Below are positions 57,244 through 64,000 of a stretch of 64,000 nucleotides of DNA, piece by piece. The stretch is from NCBI RefSeq assembly GCF_030816235.1, contig NZ_JAUSXT010000001.1, positions 3,038,001 through 3,102,000 on the forward strand, given 5' to 3'. This DNA is from Microbacterium sp. W4I4 (GTDB taxonomy: Bacteria > Actinomycetota > Actinomycetes > Actinomycetales > Microbacteriaceae). A program made the translations under genes and the position numbers. The notes under the pieces were generated by a model. It had not been told where the DNA came from. It was given only the letters and a program-made list of their open reading frames with translations, and made no database searches. Numbering within the stretch: the first letter of the stretch is position 1; every line of letters starts with the position of its first letter.

Positions 57244-58557
57244 ATGGACAAGAACAACGAAGCCGGACCCGACGAACTGATCTTCGTCGCCACCACCGAT
57301 ATCGCCGCCCGCACCAAGGGTCGCTCCATGCGTCTCGCCGACTTCGACGAGGACACCTCCCTCGGCTGGGTCCCCGCGAACCTCGGCATCGGCTCGCTCG
57401 GGCACATCGTCGACGACATCCCCTACGGCTCCACCGGCGACCTGCGCCTCAAGCCCGACCTGAGCTCGCTCGCCCGCATCGACGGCATCCCCGGCCGCCC
57501 GCCCCTGAACGTCGTCTACGGCGACCTCGTCAACACCGACGGCTCACCGTGGGAGAGCTGCCCGCGCACCTTCCTGCGGGATGCCGTGCAGCAGCTGCGC
57601 GACGAGTTCGGCATCACCGCCCGCTGCTCCTTCGAGCACGAGTTCGTCGACGTCAGCGCCAAGGGCGACCACCATCCGTTCTCGCTGCAGGCGTTCCGCC
57701 GAGCCGAGCCGATCGGCTCGGAGCTGATGGCGGTGCTGCACCGCGCCGGCCTCGAGCCCGAGACGTGGCTGCCCGAGTACGGCCGCCACCAGTACGAGAT
57801 CACGGTCGCCCCGACCGACCCGCTCGCCGCAGCCGATCGCGCGATCCTCGTGCGCGACATCGTCTACGACCTCTTCGAGGCCCACGGCCGCGAGGCATCC
57901 TTCGCCCCTGTCATCTCGCCCGGCGAGACCGGCAACGGCGTGCACGTGCACTTCGGTCTCGACGACGTCGACGGCAACACTCTCGTGTTCGACCCGTCGC
58001 GTCCGGGCCGTGTGTCCGACCTCGCGGGTGGATTCGCCGCGGGGATCGTGCGGCACGGCCCGGCGATGGCCGCGCTGTTCGCCCCGCTCGCGACCAGCTA
58101 CCTGCGCCTCGCCCCGCACAACTGGTCGACCGCCCGCTCGTTCCTCGGACTCCAGAACCGGGAGGCGCTGCTGCGCATCTGCCCGACGAACGAGATCGAC
58201 GGCCGCGATCCCAGCCGTCAGCTGCACTTCGAGTTCCGCGGCGGCGACATCGGAGCGAACCCGTGGATCCTGCTGGGCATGATCCTCCGCGCGGGCATGC
58301 AGGGCATGCGCGAGGGCCTGCAGACTCCCGAGATCGTCGAGGGCGAGCTCGACCTGGAAGACCGTCACGCGCACCTCGCCAAGCTGCCGCGCGATCTGGA
58401 GCAGGCGCTCGAGATGCTGCGGCAGGACGAGATCGTCACCAGCTGGTTCTCGCCGGCGTTCCTGGCCACTTTCGAGGCGATCAAGAAAGACGAGTTCGCC
58501 TCGGTGCAGGCCCGCTCGCTCGCCGAGCAGTGCGAGGTGTATGCGCGTGTCTACTGA
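57244..58557 (+). CDS. glutamine synthetase-like gamma-glutamyl ligase
   Basis: Protein of 437 aa of the glutamine synthetase family. Catalytic-domain signatures are CSFEHEFVDV, SPGETGNGVHVHFGLDD, TSYLRLAPHNWSTARSFLGL and LHFEFRGGDIGANPWILLGM. The shortened N-terminal region and divergence from GlnA, plus the catabolic neighbours, point to gamma-glutamylation of an amine rather than ammonia assimilation, as in PuuA, IpuC or the FluG C-terminal half (inference). Starts 2 nt after the permease stop and overlaps the amidohydrolase gene by 17 nt. Confidence 0.9.
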   Translation: MDKNNEAGPDELIFVATTDIAARTKGRSMRLADFDEDTSLGWVPANLGIGSLGHIVDDIPYGSTGDLRLKPDLSSLARIDGIPGRPPLNVVYGDLVNTDGSPWESCPRTFLRDAVQQLRDEFGITARCSFEHEFVDVSAKGDHHPFSLQAFRRAEPIGSELMAVLHRAGLEPETWLPEYGRHQYEITVAPTDPLAAADRAILVRDIVYDLFEAHGREASFAPVISPGETGNGVHVHFGLDDVDGNTLVFDPSRPGRVSDLAGGFAAGIVRHGPAMAALFAPLATSYLRLAPHNWSTARSFLGLQNREALLRICPTNEIDGRDPSRQLHFEFRGGDIGANPWILLGMILRAGMQGMREGLQTPEIVEGELDLEDRHAHLAKLPRDLEQALEMLRQDEIVTSWFSPAFLATFEAIKKDEFASVQARSLAEQCEVYARVY

Positions 58558-59740
58558 GCCGGCCGTGACGCCCGCGACCGTGCCGCTCCTGGACCACCAC
58601 TGCCATGGAGTCACCACGGGCGACCTGGATCGCGGTGCCTTCGAGGCCCTCATCACCGAGTCCGACTGGGATGCCCCTGCGGGGACGACGCATTTCGACT
58701 CCCAGGTCGGCTTCGCGATCCGCCGACACTGCGCGCCGGTGCTGGGCCTTGCGCCCTTCGCGTCGGCCGAGGAATACCTGCAGCGGCGGCGTGAACTCGG
58801 CGGGATCGAGGTCAGCCGACGCCTGCTGCGCGCCACCGGCATCAGCGACTACGTGATCGAGACCGGGCACAAGGCCGACGAGATCCTGGATCCCGCGCAG
58901 ATGGCGGATGCCGCGCAGGCGCGCGTCCTCGAGGTCGTGCGCCTGGAGAGGCTGGCCGAAGAGCTCGTGAGCGACGGATGCCCGGCATCCGGATTCCGCG
59001 AGGCCTTCGCGACCCTGCTCGATGAGCGTCTGCAGCACGCGATCGGCGTCAAGTCGATCGCGGCCTATCGGATCGGACTCGACTTCGACCCGGCCAGACC
59101 CGCGACCGATGACGTCGACGCCGCCGTCGCACGCTGGATCGCCGGGGGAGCGGATGCCGCGCGCCTCGACGACCCGGTGATCATCCGCCACCTGCTGTGG
59201 GAGGCCGTCGATCGCGAATGCGCCATCCAGTTCCACATCGGTTACGGCGACTCCGATGTCGATCTGCACCGCTGCAGCCCGCTGCTGCTGACCGAGTTCC
59301 TGCGGCTCACCCGCCCCAGCGGCGCCCGGGTGATGCTGCTGCACTGCTACCCGTTCCACCGCGAGGCCGGCTACCTCGCACAGGTGTTCCCGCACGTCTA
59401 CTTCGACGTGGGCCTCGCGATCAACTACACCGGCTCCCGCTCCGACGAGATCATCGCCGAGTCGTTCGAGCTCGCGCCGTTCCACAAGATCCTCTTCTCA
59501 TCGGATGCCTGGGGCGCGGCCGAGCTCTATCACCTGGGCGCACTGCTCTTCCGCCGCGGCCTGGCTCGCGCGCTCGACGTGTTCGCGGAGCGCGACGACT
59601 GGCCCGAGCACGAGCGCGCCCGCGTGACCGAGCTCGTCGCCTGGCGCAACGCCCGCCGCGCCTACCGCCTCGGCGACCTCGACGCGCACGACGCGGTCGA
59701 CGATCCCGATGACTTCGACGACCGGAGCGATTCCCGATGA
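58541..59740 (+). CDS. amidohydrolase family protein (FluG N-terminal-half-like)
   Basis: Metal-dependent hydrolase of 399 aa (amidohydrolase 2 superfamily). Metal ligands are visible: VPLLDHHCHGVTTGDL (HxH, residues 19-21), AIQFHIGYGDSDVDL, MLLHCYPFHREAGYLAQVFP and KILFSSDAWGAAELYHLGAL (Asp). In fungal FluG and plant nodulin-6-like proteins such a domain is fused to a glutamine synthetase domain; here the two are separate but overlapping genes. It may hydrolyse the gamma-glutamyl product or a related amide. Start ATG 58541 or GTG 58547. Confidence 0.88.
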   Translation: MRVSTEPAVTPATVPLLDHHCHGVTTGDLDRGAFEALITESDWDAPAGTTHFDSQVGFAIRRHCAPVLGLAPFASAEEYLQRRRELGGIEVSRRLLRATGISDYVIETGHKADEILDPAQMADAAQARVLEVVRLERLAEELVSDGCPASGFREAFATLLDERLQHAIGVKSIAAYRIGLDFDPARPATDDVDAAVARWIAGGADAARLDDPVIIRHLLWEAVDRECAIQFHIGYGDSDVDLHRCSPLLLTEFLRLTRPSGARVMLLHCYPFHREAGYLAQVFPHVYFDVGLAINYTGSRSDEIIAESFELAPFHKILFSSDAWGAAELYHLGALLFRRGLARALDVFAERDDWPEHERARVTELVAWRNARRAYRLGDLDAHDAVDDPDDFDDRSDSR

Positions 59741-60975
59741 GCCCCACGGTCACCCGGCTCGCCGAGCTCGCCACCCGCTGGAGCGCAGCGCTGGACGAGC
59801 AGCTCCCCGCGGCCACCGTGCTGCGCCGGCAGCTGCACGCCGCGCCGTGCGCATCGGGTGAGGAGGGTCCTGCGCGCGACATCCTCATCGCCGCCCTGGC
59901 GGACCACGTCAGCTTCGAGGCCATCGCCGACACCGGTGCCGTGGGCCGAATCGGGCCCCAGGACGGCCCGTCCGTCGCGGTGCGGGCCGAACTCGACGCC
60001 CTGCCGGTGACCGAACTCACCGATGCCCCGTTCGCGTCGCGCAACGGCGTCATGCACGCCTGCGGACACGACGTGCACCAGGCCGCGGTCGTGGCGCTGC
60101 TGCGCGCCGCCCGGCACCTCGAACTCCCCCTGGGGCTGGTCGGACTGCTGCAGCCCCGCGAGGAGAGCTACCCGTCCGGTGCGCTGGAGGCGATCGAGGC
60201 CCGCGTGATCGAGCGCTTCGACGTCGCGCACGTCATCGGCGCGCATGTGCATCCGGGTGTTCGCACGGGTGCGGTCGCCGCAGGAGGCGGCTTCATCAAC
60301 GCGGCGGCCGACGAGATCGACATCCGCGTCGAGGGGCGCGGCGGTCACGGCGCCTACCCGCACTCCGCGAGCGACACGGTCGCCGCGGTGGCGCAGATCG
60401 CCATCGGCATCCCCGAGGTGGTGCGGCGCACGGTCAGCCCGCTGCGGCCGGCCCTCATCAGCGTCGGCACGCTCACGGCGGGCGAGGGCGCCGCGAACGT
60501 CCTGCCCGCGCAGGCCCGCATCCGTGCGACGATGCGCACGACCGACCCGGCTGACCGGGTCGCGCTGTTCGACGCCGTCCGGCTGATGGCCGAGCACACG
60601 GCCGAGGCGTACGGCACCACGGCGACGGCCGTGCTCGTCGAGGGAGAGCCTGCGCTCATCAACGATCCGGAGCTCGCCGCCGGCACCGACGACTGGCTCG
60701 GGCGACTGGGCGTCGACGGCGCGGAGCCGATGCGCTCGCTCGGCGCAGACGACTTCTCGTACTTCTGCGATGCGGTCCCCTCGGTGATGCTGTTCGTCGG
60801 CGTGGAGACTGCAGATCGGCATCCGCAGCCCGCCCTGCACCATCCGCAGTTCCTGCCCGGCGACGACGCCGTCGGACTCGCCGCGCGCGCGCTGATGGCG
60901 GGCTATCTCGCCGCAGCGGAGCGGGTGCTCGGGATCGAGCATCACCGCGCGGATGCCATCAGCCCGGTGTCCTAG
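59737..60975 (+). CDS. M20 family amidohydrolase
   Basis: Peptidase M20/amidohydrolase-family protein of 412 aa, like hippurate or N-acyl amino acid hydrolases. Metal-binding NGVMHACGHDVHQAAVVALL is at about residues 103-122; GLLQPREESYPSGALEAIEA supplies the catalytic Glu; the lid domain has VEGRGGHGAYPHSASDTVAA. It probably removes an acyl or gamma-glutamyl group in the operon pathway. It overlaps the amidohydrolase stop by 4 nt and is followed after 13 nt by the aminotransferase. Confidence 0.92.
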   Translation: MSPTVTRLAELATRWSAALDEQLPAATVLRRQLHAAPCASGEEGPARDILIAALADHVSFEAIADTGAVGRIGPQDGPSVAVRAELDALPVTELTDAPFASRNGVMHACGHDVHQAAVVALLRAARHLELPLGLVGLLQPREESYPSGALEAIEARVIERFDVAHVIGAHVHPGVRTGAVAAGGGFINAAADEIDIRVEGRGGHGAYPHSASDTVAAVAQIAIGIPEVVRRTVSPLRPALISVGTLTAGEGAANVLPAQARIRATMRTTDPADRVALFDAVRLMAEHTAEAYGTTATAVLVEGEPALINDPELAAGTDDWLGRLGVDGAEPMRSLGADDFSYFCDAVPSVMLFVGVETADRHPQPALHHPQFLPGDDAVGLAARALMAGYLAAAERVLGIEHHRADAISPVS

Positions 60976-60988
60976 GAGGTCGGACGAG

Positions 60989-62323
60989 ATGATGGATGCC
61001 CGACGACTGATCGCCCGCGACGAGCACGCGATCGCCGGTGTCGAGAAGCTGCGCTTCTTCCCCCTGGCCGCCGAGTCCGGCCTCGGGGAGATGCTCACCG
61101 AGCCGGGTGGCCGGCAGCTGATCGACCTGAGCGCCAGCTGGACGGCATCCGGCTTCGGCCACGGCGAGCCGACGATCGCGGCGGCCATCGCCCGCGCCGC
61201 GACGACGGCGCCGGGCGCCTCGATCCTCTCCGGCACGCACCCCGATGCCGTGCAGCTCGCGGAGGAGCTGCTGGCGCTCGTCCCGAGTCGGCTCGCCGAC
61301 GGCGACCGTCGCGTCTACCTCGGCCACGCCGGAACGGATGCCAATGAGGTGGCGATCCGCGGATGCCGCCACGCCACCGGCCGACCCCGGATCCTCGCCT
61401 TCGAGAACGGCTATCACGGCGGGCTCGGGGCCGCGCAGGGCGTCTCCGGCGTGCACGTCGGCGCCGGGGTGCCCGCCGATCCTGGTGTGGTCTTCCTGCC
61501 CTATCCCGATCCGTACCGGCCGCACACCGGGGATGCCGCCACGGTCGTCGCGGACGTGCTCGGACGGGCGGAGGTCGAACTGGCGCAGGGCGGCACCGCG
61601 GCCGTGATCGTTGAGCCCTTGCAGTCGGACGGCGGGGTGATCGTCCCTCCGATCGGTTTCCTCACCGGGCTGCGCGAGCTGTGCGACAGGCACGGCGTGT
61701 ACCTCATCGTCGACGAGGTGAAGGTCGGCCTCGGCCGCACGGGCCGCACGCACGGGTTCGAGCACGACGGCGCGGTGCCCGACGTCGTCACTCTCGGCAA
61801 GGCGCTGGGCGGCGGTCTGCCGCTCTCCGCGGCGGTCGGGCCGGCGCAGGTGCTGGACGCCCCGGTCGCTTCGGCACTCATGACCACCACGGGCAATCCG
61901 ATCTCGTGCGCGGCGGGCCTCGCGGTGCTGAAGATCGTGCGCGCGGGGGAGACCACCGCGAACGCACGAGCCCGCGGTGAGCAGCTGCGCAGCCTGCTGG
62001 CTTCATACGCGGGCGGAGATGGGCCGGGAGCCTCGCGCATCGGCGACGTGCGGGGGCGCGGCCTGTCGCTCGGTATCGAGCTGGTCACCGGAGCGGGATC
62101 CCCGGATGCCGACCCCGGGCTCACCGCCAAGGCCGCCTACCGGGCATGGCAGCTGGGCGCCGTCGCCTACCCGGTGCGGGGGAACGTGCTCGAGCTCACG
62201 CCCCCGCTGATGATCTCCGCCGAATCGGTGGAGCGCGCTGCCGGCATCCTGATGAGCGCGATCGACGATGCGGCTCTGGGGGCGGTGTCCGACGAGGAGA
62301 TCGCCCCGTTCCAGGGCTGGTAG
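60989..62323 (+). CDS. class III aminotransferase
   Basis: PLP-dependent omega-aminotransferase of 444 aa. Characteristic stretches are AFENGYHGGLGAAQGVSGV, AVIVEPLQSDGGVIVPPIGF, YLIVDEVKVGLGRTGRTHGF and the PLP lysine in VVTLGKALGGGLPLSAAVG. It would move the terminal amino group of the substrate to a keto acid. ATG 60989 has AGGAGGT 8 nt upstream. Last gene of the operon; the RpiR gene converges 9 nt after its stop. Substrate likely an amino acid or diamine derivative. Confidence 0.92.
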   Translation: MMDARRLIARDEHAIAGVEKLRFFPLAAESGLGEMLTEPGGRQLIDLSASWTASGFGHGEPTIAAAIARAATTAPGASILSGTHPDAVQLAEELLALVPSRLADGDRRVYLGHAGTDANEVAIRGCRHATGRPRILAFENGYHGGLGAAQGVSGVHVGAGVPADPGVVFLPYPDPYRPHTGDAATVVADVLGRAEVELAQGGTAAVIVEPLQSDGGVIVPPIGFLTGLRELCDRHGVYLIVDEVKVGLGRTGRTHGFEHDGAVPDVVTLGKALGGGLPLSAAVGPAQVLDAPVASALMTTTGNPISCAAGLAVLKIVRAGETTANARARGEQLRSLLASYAGGDGPGASRIGDVRGRGLSLGIELVTGAGSPDADPGLTAKAAYRAWQLGAVAYPVRGNVLELTPPLMISAESVERAAGILMSAIDDAALGAVSDEEIAPFQGW

Positions 62324-62332
62324 CGCGAGGGC

Positions 62333-63208
62333 TCAGCCGGCCGGTGCCGGGGGAGCAGCGCGCAGCGCCTCGATCCCTTCGAGCCGCTGCCTGCCGATCT
62401 CGCCGAGCACCTCGGTGATCCCGGCGATCACCGTCTCGACGATCGCCATCGCGGGCACGAGCGAGTCGAACGGCGACGGCGCCTCCACGTTCGCGGGGAG
62501 CACCGTGCCCGCGACCTCTGCAGCCGGGGACAGCCAGCGGTCGGTGAACAGCACGAGTTCGCCGCCCCGCTCAGCGACACGGCGCGAGAAACGCACGATC
62601 TGAGGGTCGTAGCGTCGGTAGTCGAACACCACGAGAAGATCGCCGCGTCGGGTGTCCGAGACGGCCGCGATCCGGCTGAACTCGTCCGCCTCGATCACCT
62701 GCACGTCGGGTCGGAGCAGGATCAGGTGCGCGCCGAGGTACTCGGCGAGGAGCCTGCTGAACCGTCCCCCGATCAGGCGCACCCTGCGGTGCGGATCGGA
62801 GAGCAGCGCGACGGCGCGGTCGAACTCGCTCTGCGGGAGGTCGTCGATGGTCGCCGCGATGCTGGCCGCGAACATCTGGGATGCGCGGGGCAGGCCGTCG
62901 TCCCCGGAGTGCAGGTCAGCGCGCCCGTACTGCTCGAGCGGTGAGCCCAGGCGCTCCTGCACCTCTCGGACGAGGCGCTTCTGGAACTCGGGGTAGCCGC
63001 TGAAGCCGAGTCGGTTCGCGAAGCGCACCACGGTCGGCGGGCTGACACTCGCACGCTGCGCGAGCTCCGCGACCGTCCCGAGACCCGCGATCGGGTAGTT
63101 CGCGAGAAGCGCCCGGCCGACCTTCCGCTCGCCGGAGCTGAGGGAATCGAGGGAGCCGCGCACCAGCGCGTCCAGTGGCAGCTCGGATGCCGAACCGGCC
63201 TGCGTCAT
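62333..63208 (-). CDS. MurR/RpiR family transcriptional regulator
   Basis: Regulator of 291 aa. The N-terminal RpiR HTH is LDSLSSGERKVGRALLANYP then TVAELAQRASVSPPTVVRFA and NRLGFSGYPEFQKRLVREVQ; the C-terminal SIS-like domain is VRLIGGRFSRLLAEYLGAHL through DLLVVFDYRRYDPQIVRFS. Although SIS domains usually bind sugar phosphates, members of this family next to amine genes respond to other metabolites. ATG 63208 follows GGGAG; 63229 is an alternative. Its upstream TGTAAC-N4-GTTTCA matches the operon operator at 55692, so it probably represses both. Confidence 0.9.
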   Translation of the reverse strand: MTQAGSASELPLDALVRGSLDSLSSGERKVGRALLANYPIAGLGTVAELAQRASVSPPTVVRFANRLGFSGYPEFQKRLVREVQERLGSPLEQYGRADLHSGDDGLPRASQMFAASIAATIDDLPQSEFDRAVALLSDPHRRVRLIGGRFSRLLAEYLGAHLILLRPDVQVIEADEFSRIAAVSDTRRGDLLVVFDYRRYDPQIVRFSRRVAERGGELVLFTDRWLSPAAEVAGTVLPANVEAPSPFDSLVPAMAIVETVIAGITEVLGEIGRQRLEGIEALRAAPPAPAG

Positions 63209-63228
63209 CGCGGGTACTCCCTCGTCCA

Positions 63229-63244
63229 TGAAACATACGTTACA
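63229..63244 (-). promoter_or_regulatory. RpiR operator copy in front of its own gene
   Basis: Minus strand TGTAAC-GTAT-GTTTCA, identical in both half sites to 55692-55707, lies 20 nt before ATG 63208. Confidence 0.7.
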
Positions 63245-63351
63245 GGCGCGGAGCGACGGTGAGCAGACCCCTCGCCTCGGATCCCGGCTCACGCCCGGAT
63301 ACGGACGATCCGCTTGACTCTCTCGCAGGCTTCAGCAGCGGGATGCGATGT

Positions 63352-63801
63352 TCAACGCCTCGCCACGTCCGTACCCGGCTCGACGCGCTTCAATCCCGGG
63401 AACCGTGCGAAACCTCGATCTCGCGTGGCCAGCGTTGCGCCGTTCGTCACGCAGAGCGCCGCGATGTGAGCATCCGGAACGAGATTGCCGCGAACCCCGG
63501 CATCCGTTCCTGCCAGGTTCTCGAACGACTCCCACGCCGCCGAGCCCTGCCGCAGCCACTCGGACCGGGGCGAGTCGACGAGGTGGCGTGTGAACGCGAC
63601 AGCGAGAGATGTCGGAGTCGGCTCGGTGAAGATACGCGGATGCGTCACGATGCGCACGAAGCCGCTGAGGATCATGTCGGCGAGGCCGACGCGCTCGGTC
63701 AGCAGTGCGGTGTTGAGCCACTGCGCATGCACCTCATGGTCGGTCGAGTCCGCGCGGAACGCGTAGATCAGCACGTTCACGTCGGGAACGAAGAGGGTCA
63801 T
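63352..63801 (-). CDS. VapC family PIN toxin
   Basis: Toxin of 149 aa of the type II VapC family common in mycobacteria and relatives. PIN acidic residues: MTLFVPDVNVLIYAFRADST (Asp), VGLADMILSGFVRIVTHPRI, and LVPDAHIAALCVTNGATLAT then RDRGFARFPGL (Asp pair). ATG 63801 overlaps by 4 nt the stop of the antitoxin gene, which runs off the window. It would cleave a specific RNA when free of its partner. Confidence 0.9.
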   Translation of the reverse strand: MTLFVPDVNVLIYAFRADSTDHEVHAQWLNTALLTERVGLADMILSGFVRIVTHPRIFTEPTPTSLAVAFTRHLVDSPRSEWLRQGSAAWESFENLAGTDAGVRGNLVPDAHIAALCVTNGATLATRDRGFARFPGLKRVEPGTDVARR

Positions 63802-64000
63802 GCGCTCTTGTCCAGCGCGTCCCACACGGCATCCCGATCATCCAGGTCGATCAGGCTGCCGGGGTTCTTCGGCACATATGTCGGAAGTGGTGTGGGCGCA
63901 TCATCGGGAACCTCACGAGCCAGATGTTCGCGCAGCGCCTCTTCGAGGTAACTGGTGAACGTGCGTCCCTCGGCGGCTGCACGCGACTTCGCCGCGCGCG
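63798..64000 (-). CDS. VapB-like antitoxin, partial (cut by window end)
   Basis: The last 203 nt read on the minus strand RAAKSRAAAEGRTFTSYLEE then ALREHLAREV, an acidic linker, and PKNPGSLIDLDDRDAVWDAL, ending in a stop that overlaps vapC by 4 nt. The RTFTSYLEEALREHL segment looks like the ribbon-helix-helix dimerisation region of VapB antitoxins, and the Trp-containing tail like the toxin-binding end. The start lies beyond 64000. Confidence 0.8.
   Translation of the reverse strand, partial: RAAKSRAAAEGRTFTSYLEEALREHLAREVPDDAPTPLPTYVPKNPGSLIDLDDRDAVWDALDKSA

Noticed and set aside
57244..58557. Annotation as housekeeping glutamine synthetase glnA
   Set aside because: Gene neighbours are catabolic and the sequence is of the divergent gamma-glutamyl-ligase type; no glnA-type operon context.

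Overview
The window is a high-GC actinobacterial chromosome segment. Very high GC3, frequent leaderless start codons placed 6-7 nt after a TAnnnT box, and the abundance of GGATGCC/GGCATCC words inside genes point to Microbacteriaceae, most likely Microbacterium or a close relative (inference from style, no marker gene was compared). No stretch longer than about 300 bases lacks a gene, and I see no rRNA, tRNA, CRISPR array, transposase or phage gene.

Layout. 1-4.3 kb: a Leloir galactose operon on the minus strand (galT, galK, galE, then a GNAT acetyltransferase) with a divergent LacI regulator. 5.3-15.7 kb: a carbohydrate-acid or polysaccharide cluster: a DUF2264 protein, a sugar ABC importer (binding protein and two permeases), a DUF624 membrane protein, a hydroxyacid dehydrogenase, a heparinase II/III-like protein and a DeoR/LacI hybrid regulator. 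15.8-18.5 kb: a drug-efflux MFS pump under an array of MarR-type palindromes, followed by two paralogous MarR regulators. 18.5-19.2 kb: a PIN/Phd toxin-antitoxin pair. 19.2-25.7 kb: a sugar oxidation-isomerisation operon (Gfo/Idh dehydrogenase, DUF993 protein, two TIM-barrel isomerases, LacI regulator, glycerate kinase). 25.8-41.1 kb: housekeeping and transport genes: an orphan operon end with a permease relic, phosphoglucomutase, prephenate dehydratase, a DUF559 endonuclease-like protein, a luciferase-like oxidoreductase, a phosphoribosyltransferase, a ROK regulator with a xylose-type ABC importer, a cation/proton antiporter and a dicarboxylate symporter.

41.3-55.6 kb is a defence island of visibly lower GC: an XRE regulator plus DUF2695 protein, a complete type 1 BREX operon (brxA, brxB, brxC, pglX, pglZ, brxL, each overlapping the next by 4 nt or separated by 2 nt), and a convergent DUF433/DUF5615 toxin-antitoxin pair. 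55.7-63.2 kb is an amine or amino-acid catabolic operon: APC permease (frameshifted), glutamine-synthetase-like ligase, amidohydrolase, M20 amidohydrolase and class III aminotransferase, with a convergent RpiR regulator. A shared palindrome, TGTAAC-N4-GTTTCA, lies in the operon promoter and in front of the regulator gene. The window ends in a third toxin-antitoxin pair, its antitoxin cut by the edge.

The most unusual signal is not a gene. At least ten intergenic sites carry paired inverted repeats: arms of 12-21 nt usually separated by 14-60 nt, often with a second hairpin nested inside. They fall into families. One family keeps the pairing while the arm sequence changes on both sides (4258-4327 and 22618-22686), one is an ungapped 70-nt homologous pair (5346 and 11496), and one is a four-arm element built on GATGGAAAACG that occurs three times and brackets the DUF559 gene. 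I know of no description of this set as a group.
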